From DASXSB01 sp036506275 (GTDB taxonomy: Bacteria > Methylomirabilota > Methylomirabilia > Rokubacteriales > CSP1-6), in assembly GCA_036506275.1 (NCBI GenBank), contig DASXSB010000108.1:1-64000 (forward strand): a stretch of 64,000 nucleotides of DNA. The letters run 5' to 3'. Below the pieces are notes generated by a model, which saw only the letters and a list, made by a program, of their open reading frames with translations, ran no database searches and had not been told where the DNA came from. Below are positions 40,392 to 49,092 of the stretch, piece after piece (positions within the stretch are counted from its first letter, which is position 1; each line of letters starts with the position of its first letter). Made by a program: the position numbers and the translations under genes.

Positions 40392-41257
40392 GTCTGTCGC
40401 CCCCCGAGCAGTCCCGACGGACGGACGAGCAGCACGACGACGAGGAGCACGTACGCGACCGCTTCCGAGAGCTGGGTGGTGAGGACGAGCGACGCGAGCT
40501 GCTCGACGAGGCCGAGCAGCATTCCGCCGAGCAGCGCCCCCGGATAGTTGCCGGCGCCGCCGAGGACGATGACGAGGAAGGACTTGAACGTCCAGATCTG
40601 CCCCATCTCGGGCTGGATGGCGACGATCACCGAGATCAGCGTTCCGCCGGCGGCGGCGAGGGCGGCGGCGAGACCGAAGGTGATGAGGTGGATGCGGCGC
40701 ACGTCGATCCCGCACACCATCGCCACCTCCCGGCTCTGCGAGGTGGCCCGGATCGCCTTGCCGAGCCGCGTGGAGCGGAGGAACAGGAACGCGCCCGCGG
40801 TGAGGGCGGCCGCCACTGCGAACGCCACCACGCGCGACTTCGACAGCGCCACCGGCCCCACCAGCCAGGACCCGGTCAGGTACTCGACCGCGCGCAGGTC
40901 GGACGTGAAGACGAGTTGGGCGACGTTCACGAGCGCGATCGAGATCCCGAAGGTCAGCAGGAGCGACGACAGCTCGGGCGCATCGACCACGCGGTGGACG
41001 AGCGTGTGCTGGAGGAGCATGCCGAGCACGAACAGAACGGCCATGCTGACGGGCAGGGTCAGGTATGGGTTCATCCCGAACGCCGCGTACAGGAAGTACG
41101 TGGTGTAGGCGCCGAGCATCAGGAGCGGACCGTGCGCGACGTTGATCACGCGCATGACGCCGAAGATCAGCGCGAGGCCGAGCGCGACCATGGCGTACAG
41201 GGCTCCGGAAAGGATTCCGGACACGACCACCTGCGCCACCATGGCGGGTGTGATCAC
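40388..41257 (-). CDS. livH: Branched-chain amino acid ABC transporter permease LivH
   Basis: A 289-residue permease with about eight hydrophobic segments. Family motifs: SGALYAMVALGLALIFGVMR followed by VINVAHGPLLMLGAY near the N-terminus, and SREVAMVCGIDVRRIHLITF in the coupling loop. The start is GTG 41255-41257, with ATG at 41240-41242 as an alternative. It follows livK after an 87-base gap that holds nothing I recognise. Confidence 0.94.
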   Translation of the reverse strand: MITPAMVAQVVVSGILSGALYAMVALGLALIFGVMRVINVAHGPLLMLGAYTTYFLYAAFGMNPYLTLPVSMAVLFVLGMLLQHTLVHRVVDAPELSSLLLTFGISIALVNVAQLVFTSDLRAVEYLTGSWLVGPVALSKSRVVAFAVAAALTAGAFLFLRSTRLGKAIRATSQSREVAMVCGIDVRRIHLITFGLAAALAAAGGTLISVIVAIQPEMGQIWTFKSFLVIVLGGAGNYPGALLGGMLLGLVEQLASLVLTTQLSEAVAYVLLVVVLLVRPSGLLGGRQT

Positions 41258-41344
41258 GGACGCGCTGTCCCGGACAGCACGCGGCGCCCGGCCGTTCCCG
41301 GCGCGGAACGGGACCGAGCGCCGCCGACGGAGGTTATCGAGCGT

Positions 41345-42532
41345 CTAACGCTGATTCCAGGGCGGAGTGGGGAAGCGGGGTTTCCCGGAGGCCAGCTCGT
41401 CCGGCCACACGACGACCTTCTTCTCGTTCTGCCACTGGAACGTCACCATCTTGTGCGCGATCTGGAAGCCGTCCTCGTCGACGTTGAAGTCGCCGAAGAC
41501 CGTCCGCATCTCGAGCTTGATGAGCTGGTCACGCACCTTGTCGGCGTCGAGGGTACCCGCGCGCTTGACGGCCTCGAGATAGATCACGCAGCCCGCGTAG
41601 CCGGCCACGGAGTGGTACGACGGCTCGTGTCCGAACTCCTTCTTGTACGCCTCGAACCACTCCTGGTTGCCGGGATACGGGAGCGTGTGCTCCCACTGCG
41701 TGGCCCCGTAGATGTACTCCGCGTTCTGCTTGAGCGTCTCGTAGAACTCCGGGAGGTCGCCGCCCACCGTCACCCCGACCATCTTGGGATTCACGTTGAG
41801 CTCGCGCATCTGGCGGGTGAGGGCGACGGCGTCGTCGAAGTAGGTGGCGGCCGCCACCACGTCGGGGTTGGCGGCGCGCAACTTGGTCAACAGCGCGGAA
41901 AAATCGGTGTTGCCCTTCGGGTACGCTTCCTTGAAGACGACCTGAAGGCCCTTCTTCTTGGCGATGTCCTCCGCGCCGGAGACGGCCGCCTTGGAGAACA
42001 GCGTGTCCTCGTTGACGAGGGCGACGGTCTTGAGCCCGCGCTTGGCGGCCATGTCGATCAGGCCTTCGAGGTAGACCTCGGCGGGCGAGATCACCATGAA
42101 GACGTAATTCCGCTTCTTGTCCGGAGGCCGCTTGAAGATCGACGTGGTGGCCGCGAGCGGCGCCACCATCACCTTCTTGTACTTTTCGGTGACGCCCACC
42201 GCCGCTTCCGTGACCGGCGACGAATAGGGTCCCATCACCGCGTCGACCTTGTCGTCGGTGATGAGCTTCTCGTAGAGGCGCACGGCGGTGGCGGGGGTGG
42301 ATTGGTCGTCGTAGACGACGAAGTCCAGCTTGCGGCCGAGGACGCCGCCCTTGGCGTTCATGTCCTTCTGGCAGAGCTGGTAGCCTTCGTGCTGGTTCTT
42401 GCCGAGCTTGGCGTAGGTACCGGTGAGCGAGAGCGACGCGCCGATCCGGATTGGCCCCTGGGCCGCCACCGGAACCGTGAGCGCGAACATGACCGACGCG
42501 AGCAGGAGCGCGCCGGCGGGCTTGCTCGTCAT
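41345..42532 (-). CDS. livK: Branched-chain amino acid ABC transporter substrate-binding protein
   Basis: A 395-residue periplasmic binding protein of the Leu/Ile/Val type. The signal peptide covers about residues 1-24 (ALLLASVMFALTVPVAAQG). The mature protein starts with IRIGASLSLTGTYAKLG, and the two-lobe family pattern follows (VMGPYSSPVTEAAV, then TVALVNEDTLFSKAAV, then YFDDAVALTRQM). It is first in the livKHMGF operon. The real ligand may be an amino acid, amide or aromatic compound; these transporters are often expanded in soil bacteria. Confidence 0.93.
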   Translation of the reverse strand: MTSKPAGALLLASVMFALTVPVAAQGPIRIGASLSLTGTYAKLGKNQHEGYQLCQKDMNAKGGVLGRKLDFVVYDDQSTPATAVRLYEKLITDDKVDAVMGPYSSPVTEAAVGVTEKYKKVMVAPLAATTSIFKRPPDKKRNYVFMVISPAEVYLEGLIDMAAKRGLKTVALVNEDTLFSKAAVSGAEDIAKKKGLQVVFKEAYPKGNTDFSALLTKLRAANPDVVAAATYFDDAVALTRQMRELNVNPKMVGVTVGGDLPEFYETLKQNAEYIYGATQWEHTLPYPGNQEWFEAYKKEFGHEPSYHSVAGYAGCVIYLEAVKRAGTLDADKVRDQLIKLEMRTVFGDFNVDEDGFQIAHKMVTFQWQNEKKVVVWPDELASGKPRFPTPPWNQR

Positions 42533-42641
42533 GACTTTCTCCTCCAGCGGTAAGTCCGCATCAGGAATAGCATCCGGGGCTTCGAGGTGTCAAGGAAACG
42601 GCTCCCGCGCGCCGGTCCCCGCGAATGATGGTACCGTTTAC

Positions 42642-43028
42642 GTGAACGTGAACCGCTCCGGATTCCACATCCTGCTCATCGAAGACGACGCGGACGCCCG
42701 TGACGCTCTCGTCGCGCTTCTGGAGCTCGACGGGTACCGGGTGAGCGCCACCGGTGACGGCACCCAAGGGGTCGATCTCGCCAAGACCTCGAACCCGGAC
42801 GTAGCGGTGATCGACATCGGGCTCCCCGGCCTCGACGGCTACGAGGTCGCGCGCCGCATCCGGGCGATTCTCGGCCCTTCGGCCGTCCTCGTCGCGCTCA
42901 CGGGGTACAGCATGCCCGAAGACCGGCAGCGGGCGACCGACGCCGGCTTTGACGATCACGTCGTGAAGCCGGTGGATCCCGCCGACCTTTCGCGCCTGCT
43001 CGCCAAGCTCGCCCAGGGCCGTCGCTAG
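42642..43028 (+). CDS. Single-domain response regulator
   Basis: A 128-residue receiver domain only. Acidic pair in LLIEDDADAR, phospho-acceptor D58 (VIDIGLPGLDGYEV), threonine in ALTGYS, lysine in VVKPVDP. Its sequence is close to the receiver domain of the hybrid kinase at 29844 (the IDIGLPGLDGYEVARRIR run is identical), so that kinase or a relative may be its partner. The start is GTG 42642 (or 42648). It is divergent from livK and converges with the next gene by four bases. Confidence 0.88.
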   Translation: MNVNRSGFHILLIEDDADARDALVALLELDGYRVSATGDGTQGVDLAKTSNPDVAVIDIGLPGLDGYEVARRIRAILGPSAVLVALTGYSMPEDRQRATDAGFDDHVVKPVDPADLSRLLAKLAQGRR

Positions 43029-43522
43029 TCCCGGAACTCCTGGTCGAGGATCTCCCGGATGAACCGGTCGAGGGAGACCGGATAGAGCCCGGCATCCGGC
43101 GAGGAGATCACTCCGGTGTCGATCACCTCGCGGCGCGCGAGGTCGTCCAGCACGCGCTCGAGCTGGACGTGGGAGTCGAGCTCATGGCGCCGGATCTGGA
43201 GATCCTCGCTCTCCAGCGACACCCGCGACGCGTAGCGGAAGCTGAACACGCGGGCCACGATGGCAGTGTCCATGAGCTCCCGATCGGCGAAGGTATCGCC
43301 GTAGGTGGGGGTCTGGTCGCCCGCGGTGATCACGAGCCGCGGCGACACCCGGATGCGGCCGCGCACCTCCACCGCGCGACGCGGGCGGTCGCGCTCGGGC
43401 GCCACGAGGATGTAGGGCAGGACGTGATAGCCGCTGATGATGCCGGTGAGCGGCTTGCGCAAGACCCGCGTGTCCTCGAAGACGCGGCGGAGCAATTCCT
43501 GATCGTCCCAGCGCTGCATCAC
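43025..43522 (-). CDS. Conserved hypothetical protein
   Basis: A 165-residue soluble, charged protein beginning MMQRWDDQELLRRVFEDTR. A central beta-rich part (EVRGRIRVSPRLVITAG) is followed by a helical C-terminus. No signal peptide, membrane helix or known motif is seen. It overlaps the end of the convergent response regulator by four bases and is divergent from the zinc-ribbon gene at 43544. Confidence 0.6.
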   Translation of the reverse strand: MMQRWDDQELLRRVFEDTRVLRKPLTGIISGYHVLPYILVAPERDRPRRAVEVRGRIRVSPRLVITAGDQTPTYGDTFADRELMDTAIVARVFSFRYASRVSLESEDLQIRRHELDSHVQLERVLDDLARREVIDTGVISSPDAGLYPVSLDRFIREILDQEFRD

Positions 43523-43543
43523 GCTCAGTGTAATCTATGGGCG

Positions 43544-43684
43544 ATGATGGCGCCTCCGCCCTCGCCTCCCGCTCCCGCCGAGCATCTCCATCTCTGCGAC
43601 CGGTGCGGCGAGCGCATGGACGAGCGCAAGTGCAAGATCATCTGTCCCAACTGCGGCTTCTTCCGCGATTGCAGCGACCCGTGA
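43544..43684 (+). CDS. Tiny zinc-ribbon protein
   Basis: A 46-residue protein with a proline-rich start and a C-x2-C ... C-x2-C zinc ribbon (CDRCGERMDERKCKIICPNC) ending FFRDCSDP. The stop overlaps the next gene's GTG as GTGA, and that coupling plus the tidy motif supports a real gene. It may be a subunit or adaptor of the following protein; the function is unknown. Confidence 0.65.
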   Translation: MMAPPPSPPAPAEHLHLCDRCGERMDERKCKIICPNCGFFRDCSDP

Positions 43685-44325
43685 GACCGTCGCCGCGGAT
43701 CTTCCTGCTGTCGCCCGCGCGGTGCGGAGGCCCGCGCACGGACGTGCTCGTCTCGCCGCGCGCCACCTTTCCGCTGGCGGCGCAGCTGCGCTCGCCCGGC
43801 GCGCCTCTCGGCGACGTCATGACCTTCCTGAGCGGCCTCTATTTCCGCGGCAAGCTCGCGTACGCGCGCGCCTTCGCGCGTCCCCCGCGACGCGTGGCCG
43901 CCGCCACCGGCGGTGGCGTGCTCGTGATCACGCCCCATGCGGGACTCGTTCCCGCGGACACCCTGGTGACCGCGGACATCCTCGCCGCCGCCGCCCGCGT
44001 GGACATCGCCGCCGACAATCCCGGCTATCGGGAGCCGCTCGCCGCCGACTGTCGCGCGCTCGCCGCCAGCATCGGCAAGACGTGCGACGTGGTGCTGCTC
44101 GGCAGCATCGCGTCCGCGAAATACGTCGACGTGCTGGACGGGATCCTCGGCGCGCGCCTGCGCTTCCCCATCGACTTCGTGGGACGCGGCGACATGAGCC
44201 GCGGTGGCCTGATGCTCCGCTGCGCGCGCGAGGGACGCGAGCTCACGTACGTTCCCGTGCGCGGCGCCATCCGTCACGGCGTGCGACCGCCGAAGCTGCC
44301 CCCGCTCCGCTATGCCGCGCCCTAG
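43681..44325 (+). CDS. Conserved hypothetical protein
   Basis: A 214-residue soluble protein. Notable segments are RIFLLSPARCGGPRTDVLVS at the start, MTFLSGLYFRGKLAYARAF, VLLGSIASAKYVDVL, and FVGRGDMSRGGLMLRCA. The alternating hydrophobic strands and glycine loops look like an alpha/beta enzyme. I know of no characterised member. It is coupled upstream to the tiny zinc-ribbon protein and overlaps the LigD-type polymerase by 14 bases. Confidence 0.65.
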   Translation: MRPSPRIFLLSPARCGGPRTDVLVSPRATFPLAAQLRSPGAPLGDVMTFLSGLYFRGKLAYARAFARPPRRVAAATGGGVLVITPHAGLVPADTLVTADILAAAARVDIAADNPGYREPLAADCRALAASIGKTCDVVLLGSIASAKYVDVLDGILGARLRFPIDFVGRGDMSRGGLMLRCAREGRELTYVPVRGAIRHGVRPPKLPPLRYAAP

Positions 44326-45340
44326 CCGGGCGGCGAAAGCGAAGGCCACCACCGACCATCACCCGGCGTCGACGCGCCGGGTGGCCCGGCCACGCGGCCG
44401 TGTGCGCCGGCCTTCCGTCGTCGCCCTGCAGATCCCGCGCGGCGTGGACGATGCCGTCCTCGAGGTCGACGGCCGCCGCGTCAACCTGACGAACCTCCGC
44501 AAGGTCTTCTGGCCGGACGCCAAGGTCACCAAGGGCGACCTCCTCCAGTACTACGCGGACGTCGCGCCCGTGCTGCTGCCCCACGTGCGCGATCGCGCGA
44601 TGGTGATGAAGCGATATCCGAACGGCGCCACCGGCGAGTTCTTCTTCATGAAGCGGGCGCCCTCGCCCCGACCGGACTGGATCGAGACGTGTGCCATCGA
44701 GCACGCGTCCGGCAACGTCATCGACTTCCCGATGATCCAGGACGTCCCCTCCCTCCTCTGGGTCATCAACCTCGGCTGCATCGACCTGAACCAGTGGTAC
44801 GCGCGCTGCGACGACGTCGATCGTCCCGACTACCTCCACTTCGACCTCGACCCCGGTGACGGCGTCCTCTTCCCTCAAGTCCTGGAGGTGGCGCAACTCG
44901 TCAAGGAGACCCTGGACGCCGCCCGCATGCCGAGCTACGTGAAGACGAGCGGCTCCAAGGGCATTCACGTCTACGTCCCCATCGTGCGGGGTCCGACGCA
45001 GAAGGACGTGTGGACGATCGCGAAGCGGCTCTCCCTGGACCTCGCCGCCCGCCATCCGCGCCTGATGACGGGCGAGTACCGCCGCGAGCGCCGGCCGCGC
45101 GGCCGCGTGCTCGTCGATTTCAACCAGAACGCGTGGGGCCGCACGCTGGCGTCGATCTACTCCGCGCGCCCGCGCCCCGTGCCAAGCGTCTCCACGCCCG
45201 TCACCTGGGACGAGCTGGCGCGCGGGATCCGCATCGAGGACTTCCGCATCGACAACGTACCCGCGCGCATCGCCGCCCTCGGCGACCTGTGGGCACCGCT
45301 CCTGGAGGCCCGCGGCCGCTTCCGGCTTCCTAGTCCGTGA
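44312..45340 (+). CDS. LigD-type DNA polymerase/primase domain protein
   Basis: A 342-residue archaeo-eukaryotic-primase-like polymerase, the PolDom of bacterial LigD. Evidence: LTNLRKVFWPDAKVTKGDLL, the catalytic acid pair in HFDLDPGDG, SGSKGIHVYVPI, and VLVDFNQNAWGRTLAS with YSARPRPVPSVSTPVTW. In non-homologous end joining this domain fills gaps and adds ribonucleotides. It is a stand-alone protein here; no Ku, nuclease or ligase part is in the window. The first 40 residues are a basic tail. Confidence 0.9.
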   Translation: MPRPSRAAKAKATTDHHPASTRRVARPRGRVRRPSVVALQIPRGVDDAVLEVDGRRVNLTNLRKVFWPDAKVTKGDLLQYYADVAPVLLPHVRDRAMVMKRYPNGATGEFFFMKRAPSPRPDWIETCAIEHASGNVIDFPMIQDVPSLLWVINLGCIDLNQWYARCDDVDRPDYLHFDLDPGDGVLFPQVLEVAQLVKETLDAARMPSYVKTSGSKGIHVYVPIVRGPTQKDVWTIAKRLSLDLAARHPRLMTGEYRRERRPRGRVLVDFNQNAWGRTLASIYSARPRPVPSVSTPVTWDELARGIRIEDFRIDNVPARIAALGDLWAPLLEARGRFRLPSP

Positions 45341-45404
45341 GCGACCGCGCTTCGGGCGTGTGCGGGGGGTCGCCGGCATGCAAGCTGCATCACACTGCCG
45401 TGCC

Positions 45405-46265
45405 ATGTCCTGCACGCGCGATCCCCTCGACGCCGACACCGTGGCGTTCTACTGCCACGCGCTGGAGTTGCTGAAGGGCGCGGATGTGCCGTTCCTCGTG
45501 GGCGGCGCCTACGCCTTCGAGCGCTACACGGGCATCGCGCGCAACACGAAGGACCTCGATATCTTCGTGATGCGCGGCGACGCCGAGCGCGCCCTCGCCA
45601 TCCTCGCCGAAGCCGGCTACCGGACGGAGATGACGTTCCCCCACTGGCTCGGCAAGGCGTTCGGCGGCAACGATGTCCTCGACGTGATCTTCAGCTCGGG
45701 CAACGGTCTCGCCCAGGTCGACGCCGCGTGGTTCGCTCACGGCGTGGACGACGAGGTCCTCGGTGTCCCTGTCAAGTTGAGCCCGCCCGAAGAGATCATC
45801 TGGTCGAAGGCGCTCATCATGGAGCGCGAGCGGTTCGACGGCGCCGACGTCGCGCACCTGCTGCGCGCGTGCGCGGAGCGCCTGGACTGGCCGCGCCTGC
45901 TCGCTCGCTTCGGCCCCAACTGGCGCCCTCTCCTCACCCATCTCATCCTGTTCGGGTTCATCTATCCCGGCGAGCGGGCGCGGATTCCGTACGGGGTCAT
46001 GCGCGAGCTGCTGCGTCGTCTCGAGAGCGACCTCGACACGCCGGCACCCGTCACACGCCTCTGCCAGGGCACGATGCTCTCGCGTGAGCAATACCTGGTG
46101 GACGTCGAGGAATGGGGGTACGAGGATGCGCGGCTCCTCCCCTACGTGGCCATGGGGCCGGAGGACATCGCGCACTGGACGGCGGCGATCCAGTACGAAG
46201 CCCACTCGCAGCGACGGCCGGGGGCGGGAATACCGAGCCCGTTGCCTCAGCCAGACGCCGCGTGA
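45405..46265 (+). CDS. Nucleotidyltransferase-fold protein
   Basis: A 286-residue protein. The N-terminal half has VPFLVGGAYAFERYTGIARN followed by TKDLDIFVMRGD, the GG...DxD arrangement of minimal nucleotidyltransferase folds. A second acidic residue may be in DVLDVIFSSGNG. The C-terminal half is helical. Such proteins include toxin- and tRNA-related enzymes and many of unknown target. ATG 45405 has no clear Shine-Dalgarno; ATG 45378 is an alternative. It overlaps the phosphoesterase start as GTGA. Confidence 0.72.
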   Translation: MSCTRDPLDADTVAFYCHALELLKGADVPFLVGGAYAFERYTGIARNTKDLDIFVMRGDAERALAILAEAGYRTEMTFPHWLGKAFGGNDVLDVIFSSGNGLAQVDAAWFAHGVDDEVLGVPVKLSPPEEIIWSKALIMERERFDGADVAHLLRACAERLDWPRLLARFGPNWRPLLTHLILFGFIYPGERARIPYGVMRELLRRLESDLDTPAPVTRLCQGTMLSREQYLVDVEEWGYEDARLLPYVAMGPEDIAHWTAAIQYEAHSQRRPGAGIPSPLPQPDAA

Positions 46266-47077
46266 TCTCGGCGATGCCGCCCACGAAGGACGTGGTGCGG
46301 GTCGCGGCCGTAGCGGACCTGCATTGCTCGAAGGCGTTCCAGGGCACGCTCCAGCCGTTGTTCGCGCGGATGGCCGAGCTGGCCGACGTGCTCCTGCTGT
46401 GCGGCGACCTCACCGACTACGGCCTGCCCGACGAGGCGCGCGTTCTCGCCCGCGAGCTGAACGCGTCCAAGGTGCCGGTGGTGGCGGTGCTCGGCAATCA
46501 CGACTTTGAGTCCGGCAAGCAGGACGAGGTGAAGCAGATCCTCGTCGACAGCGGTGTGCAGGTGCTGGATGGCGACGCCTGCGAGGTGCACGGCATCGGC
46601 TTCGCGGGGGTGAAAGGGTTCGCGGGCGGCTTCGGCCCGCGGGCGCTCGGCCCCTGGGGAGAGGAGACGATCAAGCTGTTCGTGCACGAGGCGGTGAACG
46701 AGGCGCTGAAGCTCGAGGCCGCCCTCGCGCGGCTGCGCACGCCCCAGCGCATCGCCGTCCTCCACTACTCACCGATCGAGGACACCGTGAAGGGCGAGCC
46801 CTTCACGATCTATCCGTTTCTCGGCTCGAGCCGCCTGGAGGAACCGCTCAATCGCTATCCGGTGACGGCCGTCTTCCACGGCCACGCTCACCACGGATCG
46901 CTGGAAGGGCGGACGAAAGGCGACGTCCCCGTCTACAACGTCGCCCTCCCGCTCCTGCGCTCGGCGGCGCCGGACCAACCGCCGGTGCGGATCATCGAGA
47001 TCAAAACCGCGCCGACGCAAGACGCCGCCGCCGGGGACGCCTCCCGCCCGGCGGCGCGCCCTTCCGAAGCCGCCTGA
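46262..47077 (+). CDS. Calcineurin-like metallophosphoesterase
   Basis: A 271-residue phosphoesterase. Metal-binding motifs in order: AAVADLHCS, LLCGDLTDYG, VLGNHDFESG, LHYSP and FHGHAHHG. These cover the dimetal site of the family. A proline/alanine-rich tail follows. The GTG at 46262 overlaps the nucleotidyltransferase stop, so the two are probably made together; ATG 46274 is an alternative start. The substrate is unknown. Confidence 0.85.
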   Translation: MISAMPPTKDVVRVAAVADLHCSKAFQGTLQPLFARMAELADVLLLCGDLTDYGLPDEARVLARELNASKVPVVAVLGNHDFESGKQDEVKQILVDSGVQVLDGDACEVHGIGFAGVKGFAGGFGPRALGPWGEETIKLFVHEAVNEALKLEAALARLRTPQRIAVLHYSPIEDTVKGEPFTIYPFLGSSRLEEPLNRYPVTAVFHGHAHHGSLEGRTKGDVPVYNVALPLLRSAAPDQPPVRIIEIKTAPTQDAAAGDASRPAARPSEAA

Positions 47078-47083
47078 TCACAA

Positions 47084-47105
47084 GCCGCCGGATCGCTCAG
47101 GCGGC
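47084..47105 (+). terminator. Hairpin between convergent genes
   Basis: GCCGCC and GGCGGC form a stem around a ten-base loop, followed by CTTTC. It lies just after the phosphoesterase stop and overlaps the 3' end of the convergent stress protein gene. Weak but suitably placed. Confidence 0.4.
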
Positions 47106-47852
47106 CTTTCGATCGCCGTCGCGCTCGGCGTAGCGCTGTCCCCGCTCGTAGCCATGGCGGAAGACGTCATCGCGGTAGACGTCGGGATGGCAGCGCCGCA
47201 GGTAGTCGAGCGATTCCTCGTACGACTTGCCGCGCGCGGCGGGGTCGAGCGCCCTCTCGAAGCCGCACCGGTACGTTTGCTCGTCGTTCTTGAAGTCGCG
47301 CCCGGTGCCCGCATACTCAGCCGCCTCGTGCTCGCGCACCGCGATCCACCAGCGCTCACGCGCGGCGTCCACGCTCTCGGCGCCGGTGTCGGCGAGGGTC
47401 GCGCGCGCGGTGTCCGCCTGCCCCTCGTCGTCGACGAGCACGATGAGCACCGTGCGGCCGCGCCGTAGCGCGTCTTCGTAGACGAACAGCTCGTCCTTGG
47501 GGAGACCATCCGTGAGCGTGGTCTCCAGCGCGTTGCCGGCGGCGGCACCACCGAGACCGAACAGCGCGGCCGCCGCGACACCGCTCGCGATCACCGGCCC
47601 CACCCCGGGCAGAAAGAAGCTTGCCGCCACGATGCCGAGCTGGGCACCGCTGACGGCGCCCACCACGCCGCCGAGGGCGGCGCCGATTCCGGGTCGCTCG
47701 CCCGTATCGACGGGGACCGCCTCGAGGTCGCTGCGAACGGCATCGGGCGAGACGACGTTGATCGCATCCGGCTTGATGCCGCCTTCACGTAGGGCGTCGG
47801 CGGCGCGGACGGCCGCCTCCCGCGAGGTAAAGATCCCGACCACGCTCTTCAT
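47097..47852 (-). CDS. Stress-type membrane protein with YflT-like N-terminus
   Basis: A 251-residue protein. Residues 1-45 match the YflT/general stress 17M opening (VVGIFTSREAAVRAADALRE). A glycine/alanine-rich hydrophobic hairpin follows at about 55-105 (GIGAALGGVVGAVSGAQLGI), then a soluble C-terminus with EESLDYLRRCHPDVYRDDVF. An AAAGGAG Shine-Dalgarno lies eight bases before ATG 47850-47852. Its N-terminus is related to that of the DUF2382 protein at 18311. Function unknown. Confidence 0.72.
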   Translation of the reverse strand: MKSVVGIFTSREAAVRAADALREGGIKPDAINVVSPDAVRSDLEAVPVDTGERPGIGAALGGVVGAVSGAQLGIVAASFFLPGVGPVIASGVAAAALFGLGGAAAGNALETTLTDGLPKDELFVYEDALRRGRTVLIVLVDDEGQADTARATLADTGAESVDAARERWWIAVREHEAAEYAGTGRDFKNDEQTYRCGFERALDPAARGKSYEESLDYLRRCHPDVYRDDVFRHGYERGQRYAERDGDRKAA

Positions 47853-48212
47853 CGCCGCGCTCCTTTCACGCCACCTCGTTATTGCGCTCGGCCGCTTGGT
47901 CGCCGAGCGTCGTGAGCCACGACGGCGACAGCGCGGAGTGACTCTCGTGGCCCCGCGCCGCCGCCGTTCCGATTCCGCCCGGACCCGGGAGGAGCCGGTT
48001 CACCATCGAGAGAACCTCCGTCGGGACGCTTGCCTCGCGCGGCCATCCATGCCACTCCGCCCGCGGCCAGGAGCGCCATCGCCATCGTGGACGACGGCCA
48101 CCCACCGCCGCCGGGTGAACGGGCAAGGCTCGGCGGCCTCTGGACAGTTCGAGGTCTCATGAGTTGAGAGCGAGAGCAGCGAATCGCGTGCCAGCAGGAA
48201 TCGAAAGGAGGG
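47853..48212. other. Intergenic region with at most one doubtful small ORF
   Basis: Between the stress protein and the AlkZ-related gene I see no supported gene. A minus-strand frame 47879-48160 would give a 93-residue protein with one hydrophobic segment (MAMALLAAGGVAWMAA), but it has no Shine-Dalgarno and a low-complexity tail. Confidence 0.35.
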
Positions 48213-49070
48213 TCAGGCCGCGGTCGCGACGCGGGCATCCACGAGCCAGCGGCCCGGCCAGCCATCGACCGACGTCTCCAAGAGCACACCCGCGCGAACG
48301 AGGCGCGCCACCGTCGCCGTCACCTCCGCGCGGGGGACGCCGAGGAGCCGCGCGAGGAGTACCTCGCGCGTGTACACGGCACCCGCGAGGTAACGGGTGA
48401 CGAGACGATCGAGAGCGGCTGCGCGCGAAAGGCGGCGGCCCGCCGCCGTCGCTTCCGGCAGCCACGCCTCGACGAGGTCCCATCGATAGGAGAACGTCGG
48501 CTCGTAGCGCTCTTCCGTCTTCACCACCCAGAGGCCGGCTTGCAGCTCCGCCATCGCGCGCTCGAACTCGCGCGTACGCGTGGGATGGAGCAGGAAGCAA
48601 TGCGCGCGGAGATCGCGGGTGTACTGGGGATGGTCGCGGAGCAGAACGTCCATCAGACGCTTCGCGGTCAACGTGAGCCGGCCCGCCTCGTACTCGCTCG
48701 CGTAGTCACGCGCGCGCTGCCGTCCGCGCGCGAGGGCGTAGAACGCCGGAAAGAGTTCGGGGGCCACGAGCAGCGGCCGTCCTTTGAGGAGCTTGCCGTA
48801 GTAGACGCGCTTCTTCGCGGGCAGCGTGTCTTTCAGTCGCCACGTGAGGCCGATGCCAGCGTCGTGATGCGATCGCCGGGGCCAGCGCGGATCGGGACGT
48901 CCGGCCACGGCTTCCCACAGGCAGGCCACGCCTTCGGGAAAGCGATAGAAGGTGGAGCAGAATCCGACCGACTCGACGAAGGCGAGGGCGGTGGCCTCGC
49001 CGGTGACACGGGGCGCGCGGCGGCGCCGGAAGCGCCGATCACGGAGCGCGCGCAGCGCCGTTCCCGTCAC
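48213..49070 (-). CDS. AlkZ-related (YcaQ-like) winged-helix protein
   Basis: A 285-residue basic protein. FVESVGFCSTFYRFPEGVACLWEAV near the start, KKRVYYGKLLKGRPLLVAPELF in the middle, and a winged-helix end (REVLLARLLGVPRAEVTATVARLV) are features I associate with AlkZ-related proteins, relatives of the interstrand-crosslink glycosylase YcaQ. The catalytic QxQ motif of true AlkZ is not apparent, so glycosylase activity is doubtful. It follows the RpiB-fusion gene on the same strand by 22 bases. Confidence 0.65.
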   Translation of the reverse strand: MTGTALRALRDRRFRRRRAPRVTGEATALAFVESVGFCSTFYRFPEGVACLWEAVAGRPDPRWPRRSHHDAGIGLTWRLKDTLPAKKRVYYGKLLKGRPLLVAPELFPAFYALARGRQRARDYASEYEAGRLTLTAKRLMDVLLRDHPQYTRDLRAHCFLLHPTRTREFERAMAELQAGLWVVKTEERYEPTFSYRWDLVEAWLPEATAAGRRLSRAAALDRLVTRYLAGAVYTREVLLARLLGVPRAEVTATVARLVRAGVLLETSVDGWPGRWLVDARVATAA

Positions 49071-49092
49071 GCGCGCCGCGGATGGTTGGCGG

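Noticed and set aside
45374..45389. Possible -24/-12 element CGGCAT-N5-CTGCA before the nucleotidyltransferase gene
   Set aside because: Three mismatches to the consensus, and the start site would fall almost on the ATG.
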